The translations under genes and the position numbers were made by a program. Shown in pieces: positions 9,453-20,145 of a stretch of DNA of 33,687 bases. The stretch spans positions 1 to 33,687 of the forward strand of contig JAAXXR010000001.1 of assembly GCA_013334335.1 (NCBI GenBank), read 5' to 3'. The stretch is from Chlorobiaceae bacterium. Its GTDB lineage: Bacteria > Bacteroidota > Chlorobiia > Chlorobiales > Chlorobiaceae. The notes beneath the pieces are model-generated. The model was not told the DNA's origin. It searched no databases and was given only the letters and a program-made list of their open reading frames with translations. How positions within the stretch are numbered: the first letter of the stretch is position 1; every line of letters starts with the position of its first letter.

Positions 9453-9797
9453 TCAGATAGCGCTGCCTCCGCGCTCGTTGGTTCTGATCCTGACGCATTC
9501 ATCCATCGTCGTGATGAAGATCTTGCCGTCGCCGATCGCTCCTCCAGCGCCATGCCTTGCGGATTTGACGATAGTATCGACCGTGATATCGACGAACTGA
9601 TCGTTTACAGCGATATCGAGACGGACTTTCGGAATCAGGTTCGGGGCTATTTTCTGGCCGCGGTAGAACTCAATGTCTTCCTGACGGCCATGACCGGTAA
9701 CCCTGCTCACGGTAATCCTCGTAATATCAGCCTGAATCAGTGCCTCGCGAACATGGTCGAGCCTGTCGGGCTGTATAATTGCGGTTATCAGTTTCAT
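9453..9797 (-). CDS. glnB: PII nitrogen regulatory protein with an altered T-loop
   Basis: PII proteins sense 2-oxoglutarate and ATP/ADP and, next to amtB, usually plug the ammonium channel when nitrogen is plentiful. The 114-aa protein has the PII fold motifs: MKLITAIIQPDRLDHVREAL at the start, GHGRQ (35-39, keeping the conserved Gln) and GDGKIFI (89-95), then RIRTNE. The T-loop is one residue shorter than in E. coli GlnB, and the uridylylated Tyr51 position is Ile50; the neighbouring Tyr45 is kept. The B-loop has extra residues (ARHGAGGAIGDGK). Uridylylation in the enteric manner is therefore unlikely. It starts 8 bp after the amtB stop, in one operon. It could equally be named glnK. Confidence 0.93.
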   Translation of the reverse strand: MKLITAIIQPDRLDHVREALIQADITRITVSRVTGHGRQEDIEFYRGQKIAPNLIPKVRLDIAVNDQFVDITVDTIVKSARHGAGGAIGDGKIFITTMDECVRIRTNERGGSAI

Positions 9798-9805
9798 GCT
9801 TCGTT

Positions 9806-11137
9806 TTAGTTAGGGTTGATAAGGCCGTATCCCTGCTCGCCGTGCATGCTGTGGTCGAGACCGGACATTTCATCATTCTCGCTGATGCGCAGACCGATGG
9901 TTTTTTCGACGATGAAGAGCAGAACCAGCGAAACTGCTGCCGCATAGACGATCGTGACACCGACCGCCGTAGCCTGGACGCCAAGCTGCTGCCAGACGGT
10001 CCAGCTGCCGCCAACCTTTGTCGCTGCGTCAGCCATCCAGGACGGACGGATGAAGAAGGTCAGGCAAATTGCTCCGACAATACCACCGATACCGTGCACA
10101 CCGAATGCGTCAAGGCTGTCGTCATATCCGAGCTTACCCTTCAGCATGATGGCAAGATAGCAGACAACCGCGGCAATAGCGCCAAGGGCAAAGGCTCCAA
10201 GAGGCTGTACGACACCTGCAGCAGGAGTGATTGCCACCAGGCCGGCGAGAATGCCCGATGCGACACCGAGGCTGGTCGCCTTGCCATGATGCAGAAACTC
10301 GACAACCATCCAGGTAAACGCTCCCGCGGCAGCGGCCATCTGGGTAACCGTCAGGGCTCGAGCCGTAGCAAGGTTGCTGGCGATGGCGCTGCCGGCGTTG
10401 AAGCCGAACCACCCAACCCACAGCAGACCAGCTCCCATGAGGGTCATGACCAGGTTGCTCGGATGCATGACATTTCTCGGATATCCCCTGCGGGCACCAA
10501 GATAAAGCGCCGCAACCAGAGCCGTCACGCCTGAAGAGATGTGGACGACCGTGCCGCCGGCGAAGTCGATAGCGCCCATGGCGCCGAGATTGAAGAGGAA
10601 ACCGTCAGCAGCCCATACCCAATGGCAGATCGGGCTGTACACCAGAATGCACCACAGGGCAATAAAGACAAGGTACCCCTTGAAATTCACCCGCTCGGCA
10701 AAAGCGCCGGCGATCAGCGCAGGGGTGATGATCGCGAACTTGCCCTGGAACATGGCGAAAACATATTCAGGGATCTGCGTGCTCATGATCGTGTCATCGA
10801 TACCCTGCAGCATGAAATACTTGCTGTCCCATCCGACAAGACCGCCCAGAATGCTGGGGCCGAAACTGAGGGAGTAACCGAGCATCGGCCAGAGAACACC
10901 GATGACCACCATGGCACCGAAACTGTGCATCATGGTTCCGATAACGTTTTTGGTTCGAACAAGGCCGCCATAGAACATGGCAAGACCGGGAACCATGAGC
11001 AGAACGAGCGCTGTGGACGTCAGCATCCATGAGGTCGTGCCGGTGTCGGTCACGACAGCCTCGGCAGCCCATCCTGTGCCGTGGACCATCATTGCTGCCA
11101 TAACCAGCAACAGTGACGCACTAAATTTTTTCAACAT
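9806..11137 (-). CDS. amtB: Ammonium transporter AmtB
   Basis: An Amt/Rh-family ammonium channel of the inner membrane. The 443-aa precursor has a signal peptide (MLKKFSASLLLVMAAMMVHGTGWAAEA), followed by about eleven membrane segments. The twin pore histidines are present as His199 in GGTVVHISSGV and His348 in FGVHGIGG. The family segment DFAGGTVVH is intact, and the C-terminal cytoplasmic tail (ENDEMSGLDHSMHGEQGYG) contains the GLDHxxHGE motif used in gating. It is the first gene of the amtB-glnB pair, read from a plausible sigma-70-type promoter about 60 bases upstream. No clear Shine-Dalgarno precedes the ATG. Confidence 0.97.
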   Translation of the reverse strand: MLKKFSASLLLVMAAMMVHGTGWAAEAVVTDTGTTSWMLTSTALVLLMVPGLAMFYGGLVRTKNVIGTMMHSFGAMVVIGVLWPMLGYSLSFGPSILGGLVGWDSKYFMLQGIDDTIMSTQIPEYVFAMFQGKFAIITPALIAGAFAERVNFKGYLVFIALWCILVYSPICHWVWAADGFLFNLGAMGAIDFAGGTVVHISSGVTALVAALYLGARRGYPRNVMHPSNLVMTLMGAGLLWVGWFGFNAGSAIASNLATARALTVTQMAAAAGAFTWMVVEFLHHGKATSLGVASGILAGLVAITPAAGVVQPLGAFALGAIAAVVCYLAIMLKGKLGYDDSLDAFGVHGIGGIVGAICLTFFIRPSWMADAATKVGGSWTVWQQLGVQATAVGVTIVYAAAVSLVLLFIVEKTIGLRISENDEMSGLDHSMHGEQGYGLINPN

Positions 11138-11191
11138 AACAAAAGAGTTTATTGTGAATGATGCCCCTTAATTATTAATGAACACGTCGGT

Positions 11192-11220
11192 ATGATAATT
11201 AATTTTTTAAGCCCTGACAA
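11192..11220 (-). promoter_or_regulatory. Candidate sigma-70-type promoter of amtB-glnB
   Basis: On the minus strand, TTGTCA (11220-11215) and TATCAT (11197-11192) each match the consensus hexamers at five of six positions and are 17 bp apart. They lie about 55-80 bases before the amtB start codon. No sigma-54 type -24/-12 pair was found in the same stretch. Transcription start is inferred, not shown. Confidence 0.4.
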
Positions 11221-11293
11221 GGGTTTTCACACTTTTCTTACTAAACAGTAGAATAATACCGAAATATCGACGGATTACGACGCATGCCTTCCA

Positions 11294-11321
11294 TGCCGCC
11301 CGTCGTGAATTATGGGCGGCA
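11294..11321. repeat. Inverted repeat upstream of amtB
   Basis: TGCCGCCC (11294-11301) pairs perfectly with GGGCGGCA (11314-11321) across a 12-base AT-rich loop. It lies upstream of the amtB promoter candidate and lacks a T-tract. It could be an operator for a nitrogen regulator or a hairpin in the leader of a transcript from the other direction; I cannot tell. Confidence 0.4.
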
Positions 11322-11627
11322 GCATCCGGAAATCGCTGTTGAGCGGGACGGTCCGGAATTTTATCCCGGTTATTTGTCGAAGAGGAAGGTGTTTGACTGG
11401 ACGAAGCCGGATAAAACCGGAAAAAGGCAGAAAAACAGGCGAAAAGCGCATTAAATCACGCTCTTTTCTCGTCAAGCAGGGCGTTTTTCATTTTGAAAAC
11501 CGCTATACATTAAGGTAAATTGTGATTAAATTAGCCAGTGGTTGGCTGATCGCTCTCGAGTAATTGGTGCCTTTGGTTATTCGATCGCGTCTCTTTCTGT
11601 CAAGGCACATGTTTCTACCGTCCTACA

Positions 11628-11900
11628 ATGAATATTTACATTGGCAATCTGCCGTACGGTGTTTCAGAAGACGACTTACGCGATGCGTTCTCTCAGTTCG
11701 GGCAGGTGCAAAGCGCCAACATCATCACTGACAAATTTTCAGGCCGCTCCAAAGGTTTCGGATTTGTCGACATGCCGAACGACAGCGAAGGCCGTGAAGC
11801 CATCGAATCCATGAACGACAAGGATTTCAAGGGCCGCACCATAAAGGTGAACGAAGCCAGGCCTCGTGAAGAGAGGCCGATGAGGAGAGAGCGCTACTGA
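11628..11900 (+). CDS. RRM-domain RNA-binding protein
   Basis: A 90-aa single RNA-recognition-motif protein. RNP2 (IYIGNL) is at 3-8 and RNP1 (RSKGFGFV) at 40-47, with the aromatic residues that stack on RNA bases. The tail is short and arginine/glutamate-rich (RPREERPMRRERY). Similar small bacterial RRM proteins in cyanobacteria and Bacteroidetes/Chlorobi are often cold-inducible and take the place of cold-shock chaperones; that role here is an inference. It stands alone, with a strong terminator 26 bases after the stop codon. Confidence 0.93.
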   Translation: MNIYIGNLPYGVSEDDLRDAFSQFGQVQSANIITDKFSGRSKGFGFVDMPNDSEGREAIESMNDKDFKGRTIKVNEARPREERPMRRERY

Positions 11901-11925
11901 GCGCCCCTGCTTCGATCAACGTTCA

Positions 11926-11961
11926 GACGGGCGGATCCGAAAGGAGTCGCCCGTTTTTTTT
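11926..11961 (+). terminator. Intrinsic terminator of the RRM gene
   Basis: ACGGGCG (11927-11933) pairs with CGCCCGT (11948-11954). An inner TCC-GAAA-GGA forms a capped helix, and eight T residues follow. This is a textbook rho-independent terminator for the plus-strand RRM gene. Confidence 0.9.
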
Positions 11962-11972
11962 CACCCGGAACA

Positions 11973-12914
11973 TCACTTCGCCTTTCCGATAAGGTCGGCA
12001 AGCGCATCATGCAGGTTCGTCCATGCAAAGGCGAAGCCGTGACCGCTCAGGAACCCGGGAACCACACGCTGCCCCTTCACGGCATATTCAGCACCTTCAC
12101 CCATGAGCAGTTGCACCGCCAGCTTCGGTACCGGAAAAAGTGACGGGCGATTCATCACGGCCCCCAGCGTTCCGGCAAAATCCTTCATGGTGACCGGCTG
12201 AGGCGCGACGGCGTTCACCGGCCCCCGGTATTCCGGATTGTCGAGTGCCTCGAGGATCACCCCGATCTCGTCGTCGATATGTATCCACGAGATGCACTGA
12301 TTGCCCGACCCGACCGGCCCCCCGATGAACAGGCTGAACGGGGTCATCATCTTCTGCAGCATCCCGCTCTGCGTGGAGAGCACGATACCCGTCCTGAGCA
12401 GGACCACCCTGATCCCAAGCTTTTCTGCCGGCAACGCCTCCATCTCCCAGTCATGGCAGATCTTCGCAAGAAAGTCGGTGCCCGCGGGCGCAGATTCAAC
12501 AAGCTCGCCGGTGTCGTCACAACGCTCGAAAGCACCGTAATAGCCGATCGCCGAAGAGGAGACAAATACCTCCGGTTTTTTCGATACCCCGGCCATTGCC
12601 GCAACGAGTGACCGGGTGCCCCTGATTCGGGAGTCATAGCAGGCCGCCTTGTGCTCCTCGGTCCATCGCGCGTCCAGCAAGGGCTTTCCTGCAAGATGGA
12701 TGACCGCATACGCGCCATCCAGGGAACGGGTCCATTCACCACCCTGCATATCCGAATCCCATCTGACGTATCCTGCCGCGCCAGGGATTTTCGCGGCGGC
12801 AGCTTCGGGAGAGCGGGCAAACACCACGACACTTCTGCCTGCATCGGTCAGCCTGCGGGCAAGTTCGCTTCCGATAATGCCTGTCGCTCCGGTGATGACG
12901 ATATGTCCTTGCAT
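11973..12914 (-). CDS. TIGR01777 family NAD(P)-dependent epimerase (SDR39U1-like)
   Basis: A 313-aa extended short-chain dehydrogenase/epimerase of the TIGR01777 (YfcH / SDR39U1) group. The Rossmann motif GATGIIG is at 9-15. Other family segments are HLAGKPLLDARWTEEHK, SSSAIGYYG (the YxxxK-like region is degenerate, as usual in this group), RTGIVLS, and the C-terminal DUF1731-type region ending GFAFAWTNLHDAL. The substrate of this group is unknown. I start at the ATG at 12914, where the nucleotide-binding strand begins; a 19-residue longer frame is less likely. It is a single gene, 199 bp downstream of glmS and separated from it by a terminator. Confidence 0.9.
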   Translation of the reverse strand: MQGHIVITGATGIIGSELARRLTDAGRSVVVFARSPEAAAAKIPGAAGYVRWDSDMQGGEWTRSLDGAYAVIHLAGKPLLDARWTEEHKAACYDSRIRGTRSLVAAMAGVSKKPEVFVSSSAIGYYGAFERCDDTGELVESAPAGTDFLAKICHDWEMEALPAEKLGIRVVLLRTGIVLSTQSGMLQKMMTPFSLFIGGPVGSGNQCISWIHIDDEIGVILEALDNPEYRGPVNAVAPQPVTMKDFAGTLGAVMNRPSLFPVPKLAVQLLMGEGAEYAVKGQRVVPGFLSGHGFAFAWTNLHDALADLIGKAK

Positions 12915-13042
12915 GAGCTCTCGGTTTATATGATGGGATAAACATGGCCTGACGGCATTTCGAACAATCAACCGGCAGCTTTGGCGAAATAATTCCCGTT
13001 ACCGGTCCAAGAACTGGAGAGAAGGGGATTGCGGTGTCTGCA

Positions 13043-13086
13043 CAAAAAAAAGAGGCTGCCTCATCGTATGGTGACGAGGCAGCCTC
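13043..13086 (-). terminator. Intrinsic terminator of glmS
   Basis: GAGGCTGCCTC (13052-13062) and GAGGCAGCCTC (13076-13086) form a perfect 11-bp stem. On the minus strand it is followed directly by eight T residues. It sits 27 bases after the glmS stop codon. Confidence 0.93.
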
Positions 13087-13113
13087 ACCAAACAGGTGCC
13101 ACACCGGAAGCGA

Positions 13114-14958
13114 TCACTCCACGGTCACCGACTTGGCGAGATTCCGGGGACGGTCGACGTTGCAGCCTCGCAGCGTGGCGATATGATAGGCAAGCAGCTG
13201 GAACGGGACGACCGTGAGCAGCGGCATGACCGGTCCCGATGCCTGCGGAATGTAGATGACATGCTCGGCAAGACGGCTGACCTCGCGGTCTCCCTCGCTG
13301 GCAATTGCGATCACGCGGCCCTTCCTGCTGCGCACCTCCTCGATATTGCTCAGGATCTTGGTATAGGTGTTGTCCCTGGTGGCGATGAAAAACACCGGCA
13401 TGTCCTCGTCGATGAGCGCGATCGGGCCATGCTTCATTTCGGCCGCCGGATATCCTTCAGCATGGATATAGGAGATCTCCTTCAATTTGAGGGCGCCTTC
13501 AAGGGCTACGGGGAAGTTGAAACCCCGGCCGAGGTAGAGCGCATTCTTTGCGTCCTTGAACTCGTTGGCGATCACCTTGATCGCGTCGTTCTGCTCGAGG
13601 ATGCGCGAAACCTTGTCCGGAACCTCGGCCAGTTCGCGGAGGTTCAGGCGGATCTCGTCATGCGAGATGGTGCGCCCCTTGCTCAGGGCCATCGCCAGCA
13701 TGAAGAGCACGATAACCTGGGCGGTAAAGGCCTTGGTCGACGCCACGCCGACCTCTGGACCTGCATGGGTGTACATGCCGCACAGTGTCTCGCGGGCGAT
13801 GGTTGATCCGACCACGTTGCAGATACCCATCACCATCGCCCCCTTCTCCTTGGCGAGCCGCAGCGCCGCCAGGGTGTCGGCTGTCTCTCCGGACTGCGAG
13901 ATGACGATCACGACATCATCTGAACTCACGATGGGGTTGCGGTACCTGAACTCCGATGCGTAATCGACCTCGACCGGAATGCGGGCGAACTCCTCGATCA
14001 GATACTCGCCGATGAGACCGGCGTGCCAGCTGGTGCCGCAGGCGCAGATCACGACCCGCTTGGCCTGCTTCAGACGATCGAGGTAGTCCTCGATACCTCC
14101 GAGCTGGACCCGTCCTTCATCGATCCGGACACGACCGCGCATCACATCGCGCATCACTTCCGGCTGCTCGAAGATCTCCTTGAGCATGAAGTGCTCATAT
14201 CCACCTTTTTCGATCTTTTCAAGGCTGAAGTCGAGCTCGGTCACCCGCTTTTCCTGCTCGACGTTCTCGATCGTCTTGACGGTATAGTTGTCGCGGGTGA
14301 TGACCGCCATCTCACCGTCGGAAAGGTAGACGACCTTGTTGGTGTGCTCGACGATCGGCGCGGCATCGGAAGCGATGAAAAACTCATTGTTGCCGATACC
14401 GATCACCAGCGGGCTGCCCTTGCGCGCCACCACGATCTTGTCGGGCTCGCGGGACGAAACGACGCAGATGCCGTAAGCCCCTTCGACGTGCCGGAGCGCC
14501 TGCCGGACAGCCGCCTCCAGTTCAAGCGACGGATCGGACTTCCAGATGCGGTCGATCAGATGCACGAGCACCTCGGAATCAGTGTCGCTGTTAAAGACAT
14601 ATCCCTGGGAGATCAGATCCTGCTTGAGCGTCGAGTAGTTCTCGACAATGCCATTGTGGATAAGGGCGATATCCCCCGTGACATTCATGTGGGGGTGGGC
14701 GTTGCGGTCGCTCGGGTCGCCGTGGGTGGCCCAGCGGGTATGGGCGATGCCTGCGGTCGCCCCGAGCATCACGGTGCCGGAAACGTTCAGCATCTCCTCG
14801 AGGTTCCCGACGCTGCCCTTGCGCTTGAACACCTGCATATCCCCGTTCAGCACCGCGATGCCCGCCGAATCATATCCTCGATATTCAAGACGCTTCAGGC
14901 CGTTCAACAGCAGCGGCGCCGCTTCACGGCGACCGATATACCCGACTATTCCACACAT
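13114..14958 (-). CDS. glmS: Glucosamine-6-phosphate synthase (isomerizing)
   Basis: GlmS makes glucosamine-6-phosphate from fructose-6-phosphate and glutamine, the entry to UDP-GlcNAc, peptidoglycan and LPS. The 614-aa protein has the N-terminal class II glutaminase domain, with nucleophile Cys2 exposed after Met removal (MCGIVGYIG), and RYRGYD-like LEYRGYDSAG. Two SIS sugar-isomerase domains follow, with CGTSWHAG and SQSGETADT in the first and the C-terminal LAKSVTVE ending. A GGAG lies three bases before the ATG. The gene follows pyrF by 96 bp and ends in a strong terminator. No glmS ribozyme-like leader fits in the short upstream gap. Confidence 0.98.
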   Translation of the reverse strand: MCGIVGYIGRREAAPLLLNGLKRLEYRGYDSAGIAVLNGDMQVFKRKGSVGNLEEMLNVSGTVMLGATAGIAHTRWATHGDPSDRNAHPHMNVTGDIALIHNGIVENYSTLKQDLISQGYVFNSDTDSEVLVHLIDRIWKSDPSLELEAAVRQALRHVEGAYGICVVSSREPDKIVVARKGSPLVIGIGNNEFFIASDAAPIVEHTNKVVYLSDGEMAVITRDNYTVKTIENVEQEKRVTELDFSLEKIEKGGYEHFMLKEIFEQPEVMRDVMRGRVRIDEGRVQLGGIEDYLDRLKQAKRVVICACGTSWHAGLIGEYLIEEFARIPVEVDYASEFRYRNPIVSSDDVVIVISQSGETADTLAALRLAKEKGAMVMGICNVVGSTIARETLCGMYTHAGPEVGVASTKAFTAQVIVLFMLAMALSKGRTISHDEIRLNLRELAEVPDKVSRILEQNDAIKVIANEFKDAKNALYLGRGFNFPVALEGALKLKEISYIHAEGYPAAEMKHGPIALIDEDMPVFFIATRDNTYTKILSNIEEVRSRKGRVIAIASEGDREVSRLAEHVIYIPQASGPVMPLLTVVPFQLLAYHIATLRGCNVDRPRNLAKSVTVE

Positions 14959-15054
14959 ATACTCCGTCCCTTGTTAATGATATTTATGTTGTACGCCATT
15001 GCCCATACATCCGGAAAGGCTCGGCGTGCGATATAGATTCTTTATAGATATACA

Positions 15055-15891
15055 TTATACAAAATCCGCCGACATTCCGCCCATCCCCTCATGCAGGTTT
15101 TTTGCTTCCCTCTCGACAGCCGCCTCGAACTCCTCGACCGAGCGGAACGCTCCTTCGGGAAAAATAAGTGCCCGGCTGACATTGACCACGGCGCTCTGTC
15201 GATCTGCATCTGCCCCCTGTGCCACGGCCTCCTGCATCGAACCGCCCTGGGCTCCCACGCCGGGGATCAGGAAAAAAAGGTCGGGGGCCTCCCGCCGCAA
15301 CTCACCGAGCAAGCCCGGCTTTGTCGCGCCGACGACGATTCCTGCGTTGCCGTTGCGCTGCCACTGCCGCACCCGGTCCAGCACTGCCCGGTAGACCGGC
15401 CGGCCGTCCTGCATTGCCACCTCTTCGAAATCCTTTGAGCCAGGGTTCGACGTCAGGCACAAGACAAAGACCAGTTTGTCGTCATACTCAAAGAAGGGCT
15501 CGAGCGAATCGAACCCCATGTACGGGGCCACGGTGATCGAATCGAACGGCCATGCCTCGAAGAAGGCTTTCGCATACTGGCGGCTGGTGTTTCCGATGTC
15601 CGCACGCTTGGCGTCGGCGATGCTGAGGCACTCCGGAGGCAGCGCGAAAAGGGTTTCTTCGAGATCCCTCATGCCCGGCATGCCGCGCGACTCGTAAAAT
15701 GCCGTATTCACCTTGTAGGCGACGGCATGGTCCCGTGTCGCCCTGATAACCGCCCGGTTGAACTCGAGCACCGGCCGGTTCATGGAGGTGAAGATCTCCG
15801 GAATTTTTACCGGGTCGCTGTCGAGACCGACGCAGAGCATCGATTTCAGTGTGGAGATCCGTTCGTTTGTCTTGTTTCTTGCTGAACTCAT
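15055..15891 (-). CDS. pyrF: Orotidine 5'-phosphate decarboxylase (type 2)
   Basis: PyrF decarboxylates OMP to UMP in pyrimidine synthesis. The 278-aa length and motifs match the longer 'subfamily 2' enzymes rather than the E. coli-like ones: MLCVGLDSDPVKIP near residue 18, FNRAVIRATRDHAVAYKVNTAFYE, and the catalytic Asp-Lys element in IADAKRADIGNT. The phosphate-binding end is GVGAQGG with a trailing VNVSRALIFP. It lies directly upstream of glmS on the same strand, so the two might be cotranscribed. The upstream spacer contains TTGACA on the correct strand, but I found no matching -10. Confidence 0.96.
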   Translation of the reverse strand: MSSARNKTNERISTLKSMLCVGLDSDPVKIPEIFTSMNRPVLEFNRAVIRATRDHAVAYKVNTAFYESRGMPGMRDLEETLFALPPECLSIADAKRADIGNTSRQYAKAFFEAWPFDSITVAPYMGFDSLEPFFEYDDKLVFVLCLTSNPGSKDFEEVAMQDGRPVYRAVLDRVRQWQRNGNAGIVVGATKPGLLGELRREAPDLFFLIPGVGAQGGSMQEAVAQGADADRQSAVVNVSRALIFPEGAFRSVEEFEAAVEREAKNLHEGMGGMSADFV

Positions 15892-16217
15892 GATGGTGCA
15901 AACTGTTTCGTCTGGAGCGTCGGAAAGAGGCTCTGTGTCAATACGTATTCAATTTTCAAATATAACCATAGAGCGCTTAAGCGCAGCCCTCTTTTATTGC
16001 GGCACCGTCCCGCGGCGCCGATACGGAAACCGACCTTTGAAACTATTAGACCGATGCGTACATTTATCGTTTGCGGTTATGTATCTTGTATATGGACGTG
16101 AACCCCGTCATTTTTTATACATGAAACAACATAATTCCGATCGGTTTTTTTAACCTGCGCTTGCAAGGGAGAACCGATGAACCACAGCAGCGTATTTATT
16201 AATCATGAGTGCTTTCG
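15892..16217. other. 326-bp divergent spacer between pyrF and ftsH
   Basis: AT-rich noncoding DNA that must hold the promoters of two essential genes reading away from each other. It contains a minus-strand TTGACA (15941-15936), the perfect palindrome GCGCTTAAGCGC (15973-15984), a T8 run at 16144-16151, and a possible small upstream reading frame before ftsH. Confidence 0.55.
15973..15984. promoter_or_regulatory. 12-bp palindrome in the pyrF-ftsH spacer
   Basis: GCGCTTAAGCGC is its own reverse complement. Its position between two divergent genes makes it a possible regulator-binding site. No other copy was noticed in the window. Confidence 0.3.
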
Positions 16218-18332
<2,115 letters not shown>

Positions 18333-18340
18333 TCCGGCAG

Positions 18341-18616
18341 ATGGAAAAGCGGGTTAATGCCAGGGTAGGCGGGCTGGTGCAGAGCGTAGGCTTCCGCATG
18401 TTCGTCGTGCGTGAGGCCTCCGCGAAAAACCTCTCCGGATGGACCCGAAACCTCCCCGATGGCACGGTCGAAATAGAAGCGCAGGGCGCCCCCGAGCTCG
18501 TGGACGAACTGCTCGGGAAGGTGCACCAAGGCCCATCGCGCGCCCGCGTCACGGCGGTCACCGTCCGTGAAGCCGACCTGGAGACAACGGAAGAAGGGTT
18601 CCGAATCCTGTACTGA
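18341..18616 (+). CDS. acyP: Acylphosphatase
   Basis: A 91-aa acylphosphatase, which hydrolyses carboxyl-phosphate bonds such as those of acetyl phosphate or carbamoyl phosphate. The catalytic pair is present: Arg19 in GLVQSVGFRMF and Asn37 in GWTRNLPDGTVEI. The rest follows the family (IEAQG, and RVTAVTVREAD near the end). It starts 8 bp after the ftsH stop codon and is probably cotranscribed with it. Length is normal, with no fusion. Confidence 0.95.
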   Translation: MEKRVNARVGGLVQSVGFRMFVVREASAKNLSGWTRNLPDGTVEIEAQGAPELVDELLGKVHQGPSRARVTAVTVREADLETTEEGFRILY

Positions 18617-18683
18617 ACGGAAAACCCGACGGTGCCGGGACAAGAGCGAAGGATCGATCGTGAGGATGCAGGGCAGGCAGGTG

Positions 18684-18757
<74 letters not shown>

Positions 18758-18772
18758 ATTGAAAAGGGCACT

Positions 18773-18800
18773 ATTATAACACATTTTCGACAGATAACAA
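18773..18800 (-). promoter_or_regulatory. Promoter of tRNA-Val
   Basis: On the minus strand TTGTTA (18800-18795), a 16-bp spacer, and a perfect TATAAT (18778-18773) preceded by TGT form an extended -10 promoter. It ends 15 bases before the mature tRNA 5' end, leaving a leader of about 8 nt, as is typical for tRNA genes. Confidence 0.7.
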
Positions 18801-18917
18801 ACGGAGGAACGTTTTTTGCGCATCTCCCGCCTGACGCCGCCTTGTAACCCGCCGTTAAAAAGCATAAATTCAGGCCGATGAATCCATAGCGTTTACGGCA
18901 ACTTCGTCCCGCTCATC

Positions 18918-20066
18918 ATGAAATCAATCGCTATCCTCGGCAGCACCGGCTCGATCGGTGTAAGCACGCTCGACGTCGTCAGGCAGCACCCCGACCGTTT
19001 TTCGGTCGCCGGCATGGCCGCAGGGAACAACATCGGCCTCCTTGTCGAGCAGATCAGGGAGTTCCGCCCCAGGGTAGTCTCGGTACGTGACGAGTCATCC
19101 GTAGAGGCCCTGCGTGACGCCCTTGGCAAAGAGTGCCCGGAGCTCCTCCACGGCACCGAAGGGGCGTGCGCCGTCGCCGCCGCCGAAGAGACGGAGCTGG
19201 TCATCTCCGCCATTGTCGGTGCCGCCGGTCTCGTGCCGACCGTCACGGCCATCAGGGCCGGTAAACATATCGGCCTCGCCAACAAGGAGACCATGGTGGT
19301 CGCCGGACGGCTCGTTTCGGACCTTGCCCGTCAGCACGGTGTCGAGATCATCCCGGTCGACAGCGAGCACTCGGCCATCTACCAGTCCCTGGCCGGGCAT
19401 CGTCACGAAGATGTGCTGCGCGTCATCCTCACTGCCTCCGGCGGACCGTTCCTGAACACCCCTGCGGAGGAGATCCGAAAGGTACTCCCCGAGCAGGCGC
19501 TCAAGCACCCCAAATGGAACATGGGAGCGAAGATCACCATCGACTCGGCAACCCTGATGAACAAGGGGCTCGAAGTGATCGAAGCCCACTGGCTGTTCGA
19601 CATGCCTGCCGACAGGATCGGCGTGGTGGTTCATCCACAGAGCATCATCCATTCGATGGTCGAATACATTGACGGGTGCGTCATGGCGCAGCTCGGCGTA
19701 CCGGACATGCGCGCGCCGATCGCCTATGCCATGGCGTGGCCGGAGCGGTGCCCGAGCGGCATCGATCGGCTCGACCTGGCCAAATCTGGCACGCTGACCT
19801 TCCAGGAGCCCGACACCGAAAGATTCCCGAGCCTGCGCCTTGCCTACGAGGCGCTCAAGGCCGCCAGGACCTACCCGGCGGTGCTCAATGCTGCCAATGA
19901 AATCGCCGTCGCGGCGTTCCTCGACGGCAGGATCGGATTCACGGGAATCCCGGAGCTCGTGGACCGGACCATGCAGGCCCATGTCGCCTGGGAACCGGTC
20001 GAGCTCGACGAGTACATCCAGGCCGACCAGTGGGCTCGAAAGACGGCCGGGAAGCTGATCGCATGA
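18918..20066 (+). CDS. dxr: 1-deoxy-D-xylulose 5-phosphate reductoisomerase
   Basis: Dxr (IspC) converts DXP to MEP with NADPH, the committed step of the MEP isoprenoid pathway that feeds bacteriochlorophyll tails, carotenoids and quinones. The 382-aa protein has the NADPH motif GSTGSIG (8-14) at the N-terminus. Metal ligands are in PVDSEHSA (Asp148, Glu150) and [10 protein letters not shown] (Glu219). The LTASGGPF loop and the C-terminal helical domain are intact. The start is fixed by the [14 protein letters not shown] context. It is followed by rseP after 79 bp, a gene order (dxr-rseP) common in many bacteria. Confidence 0.98.
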   Translation: MKSIAILGSTGSIGVSTLDVVRQHPDRFSVAGMAAGNNIGLLVEQIREFRPRVVSVRDESSVEALRDALGKECPELLHGTEGACAVAAAEETELVISAIVGAAGLVPTVTAIRAGKHIGLANKETMVVAGRLVSDLARQHGVEIIPVDSEHSAIYQSLAGHRHEDVLRVILTASGGPFLNTPAEEIRKVLPEQALKHPKWNMGAKITIDSATLMNKGLEVIEAHWLFDMPADRIGVVVHPQSIIHSMVEYIDGCVMAQLGVPDMRAPIAYAMAWPERCPSGIDRLDLAKSGTLTFQEPDTERFPSLRLAYEALKAARTYPAVLNAANEIAVAAFLDGRIGFTGIPELVDRTMQAHVAWEPVELDEYIQADQWARKTAGKLIA

Positions 20067-20086
20067 TCCCGGCGGAGAACAACTCC

Positions 20087-20114
20087 CTGCATGCTGCGCA
20101 GCGGCCGCATGCAG
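20087..20114 (+). repeat. Inverted repeat between dxr and rseP
   Basis: CTGCATGC (20087-20094) and GCATGCAG (20107-20114) pair perfectly across a 12-base GC-rich loop that begins with the overlapping palindrome GCTGCGCAGC. No T-tract follows. It may be an mRNA hairpin that lowers rseP expression relative to dxr, or a chance structure. Confidence 0.35.
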
Positions 20115-20145
20115 ACCCTAATGACTGCAACCGATACGAAACAAC

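Larger units (their letters stand above)
11138..11627. other. 490-bp divergent spacer between amtB and the RRM gene
   Basis: No credible coding frame is seen. The amtB-proximal part is AT-rich with a candidate promoter. The middle holds a GC hairpin (11294-11321). The RRM-proximal part has several short inverted repeats, including TTTTCA-TTT-TGAAAA and AGCCA-GTGGT-TGGCT, plus two CCGG-bounded segments that could pair imperfectly. It may include a long structured 5' leader for the RRM gene. Confidence 0.6.

Noticed and set aside
15054-15059. TATAAT on the minus strand overlapping the pyrF stop codon, as a glmS promoter
   Set aside because: The -10 is perfect, but no -35 hexamer is found at 16-18 bp and no TGn extension precedes it. 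AT-rich stop-codon context can give this by chance.
15936-15941. Perfect TTGACA upstream of pyrF
   Set aside because: The hexamer expected 17 bp downstream reads GCTCCA, which is not a -10. Mentioned in the spacer entry only.
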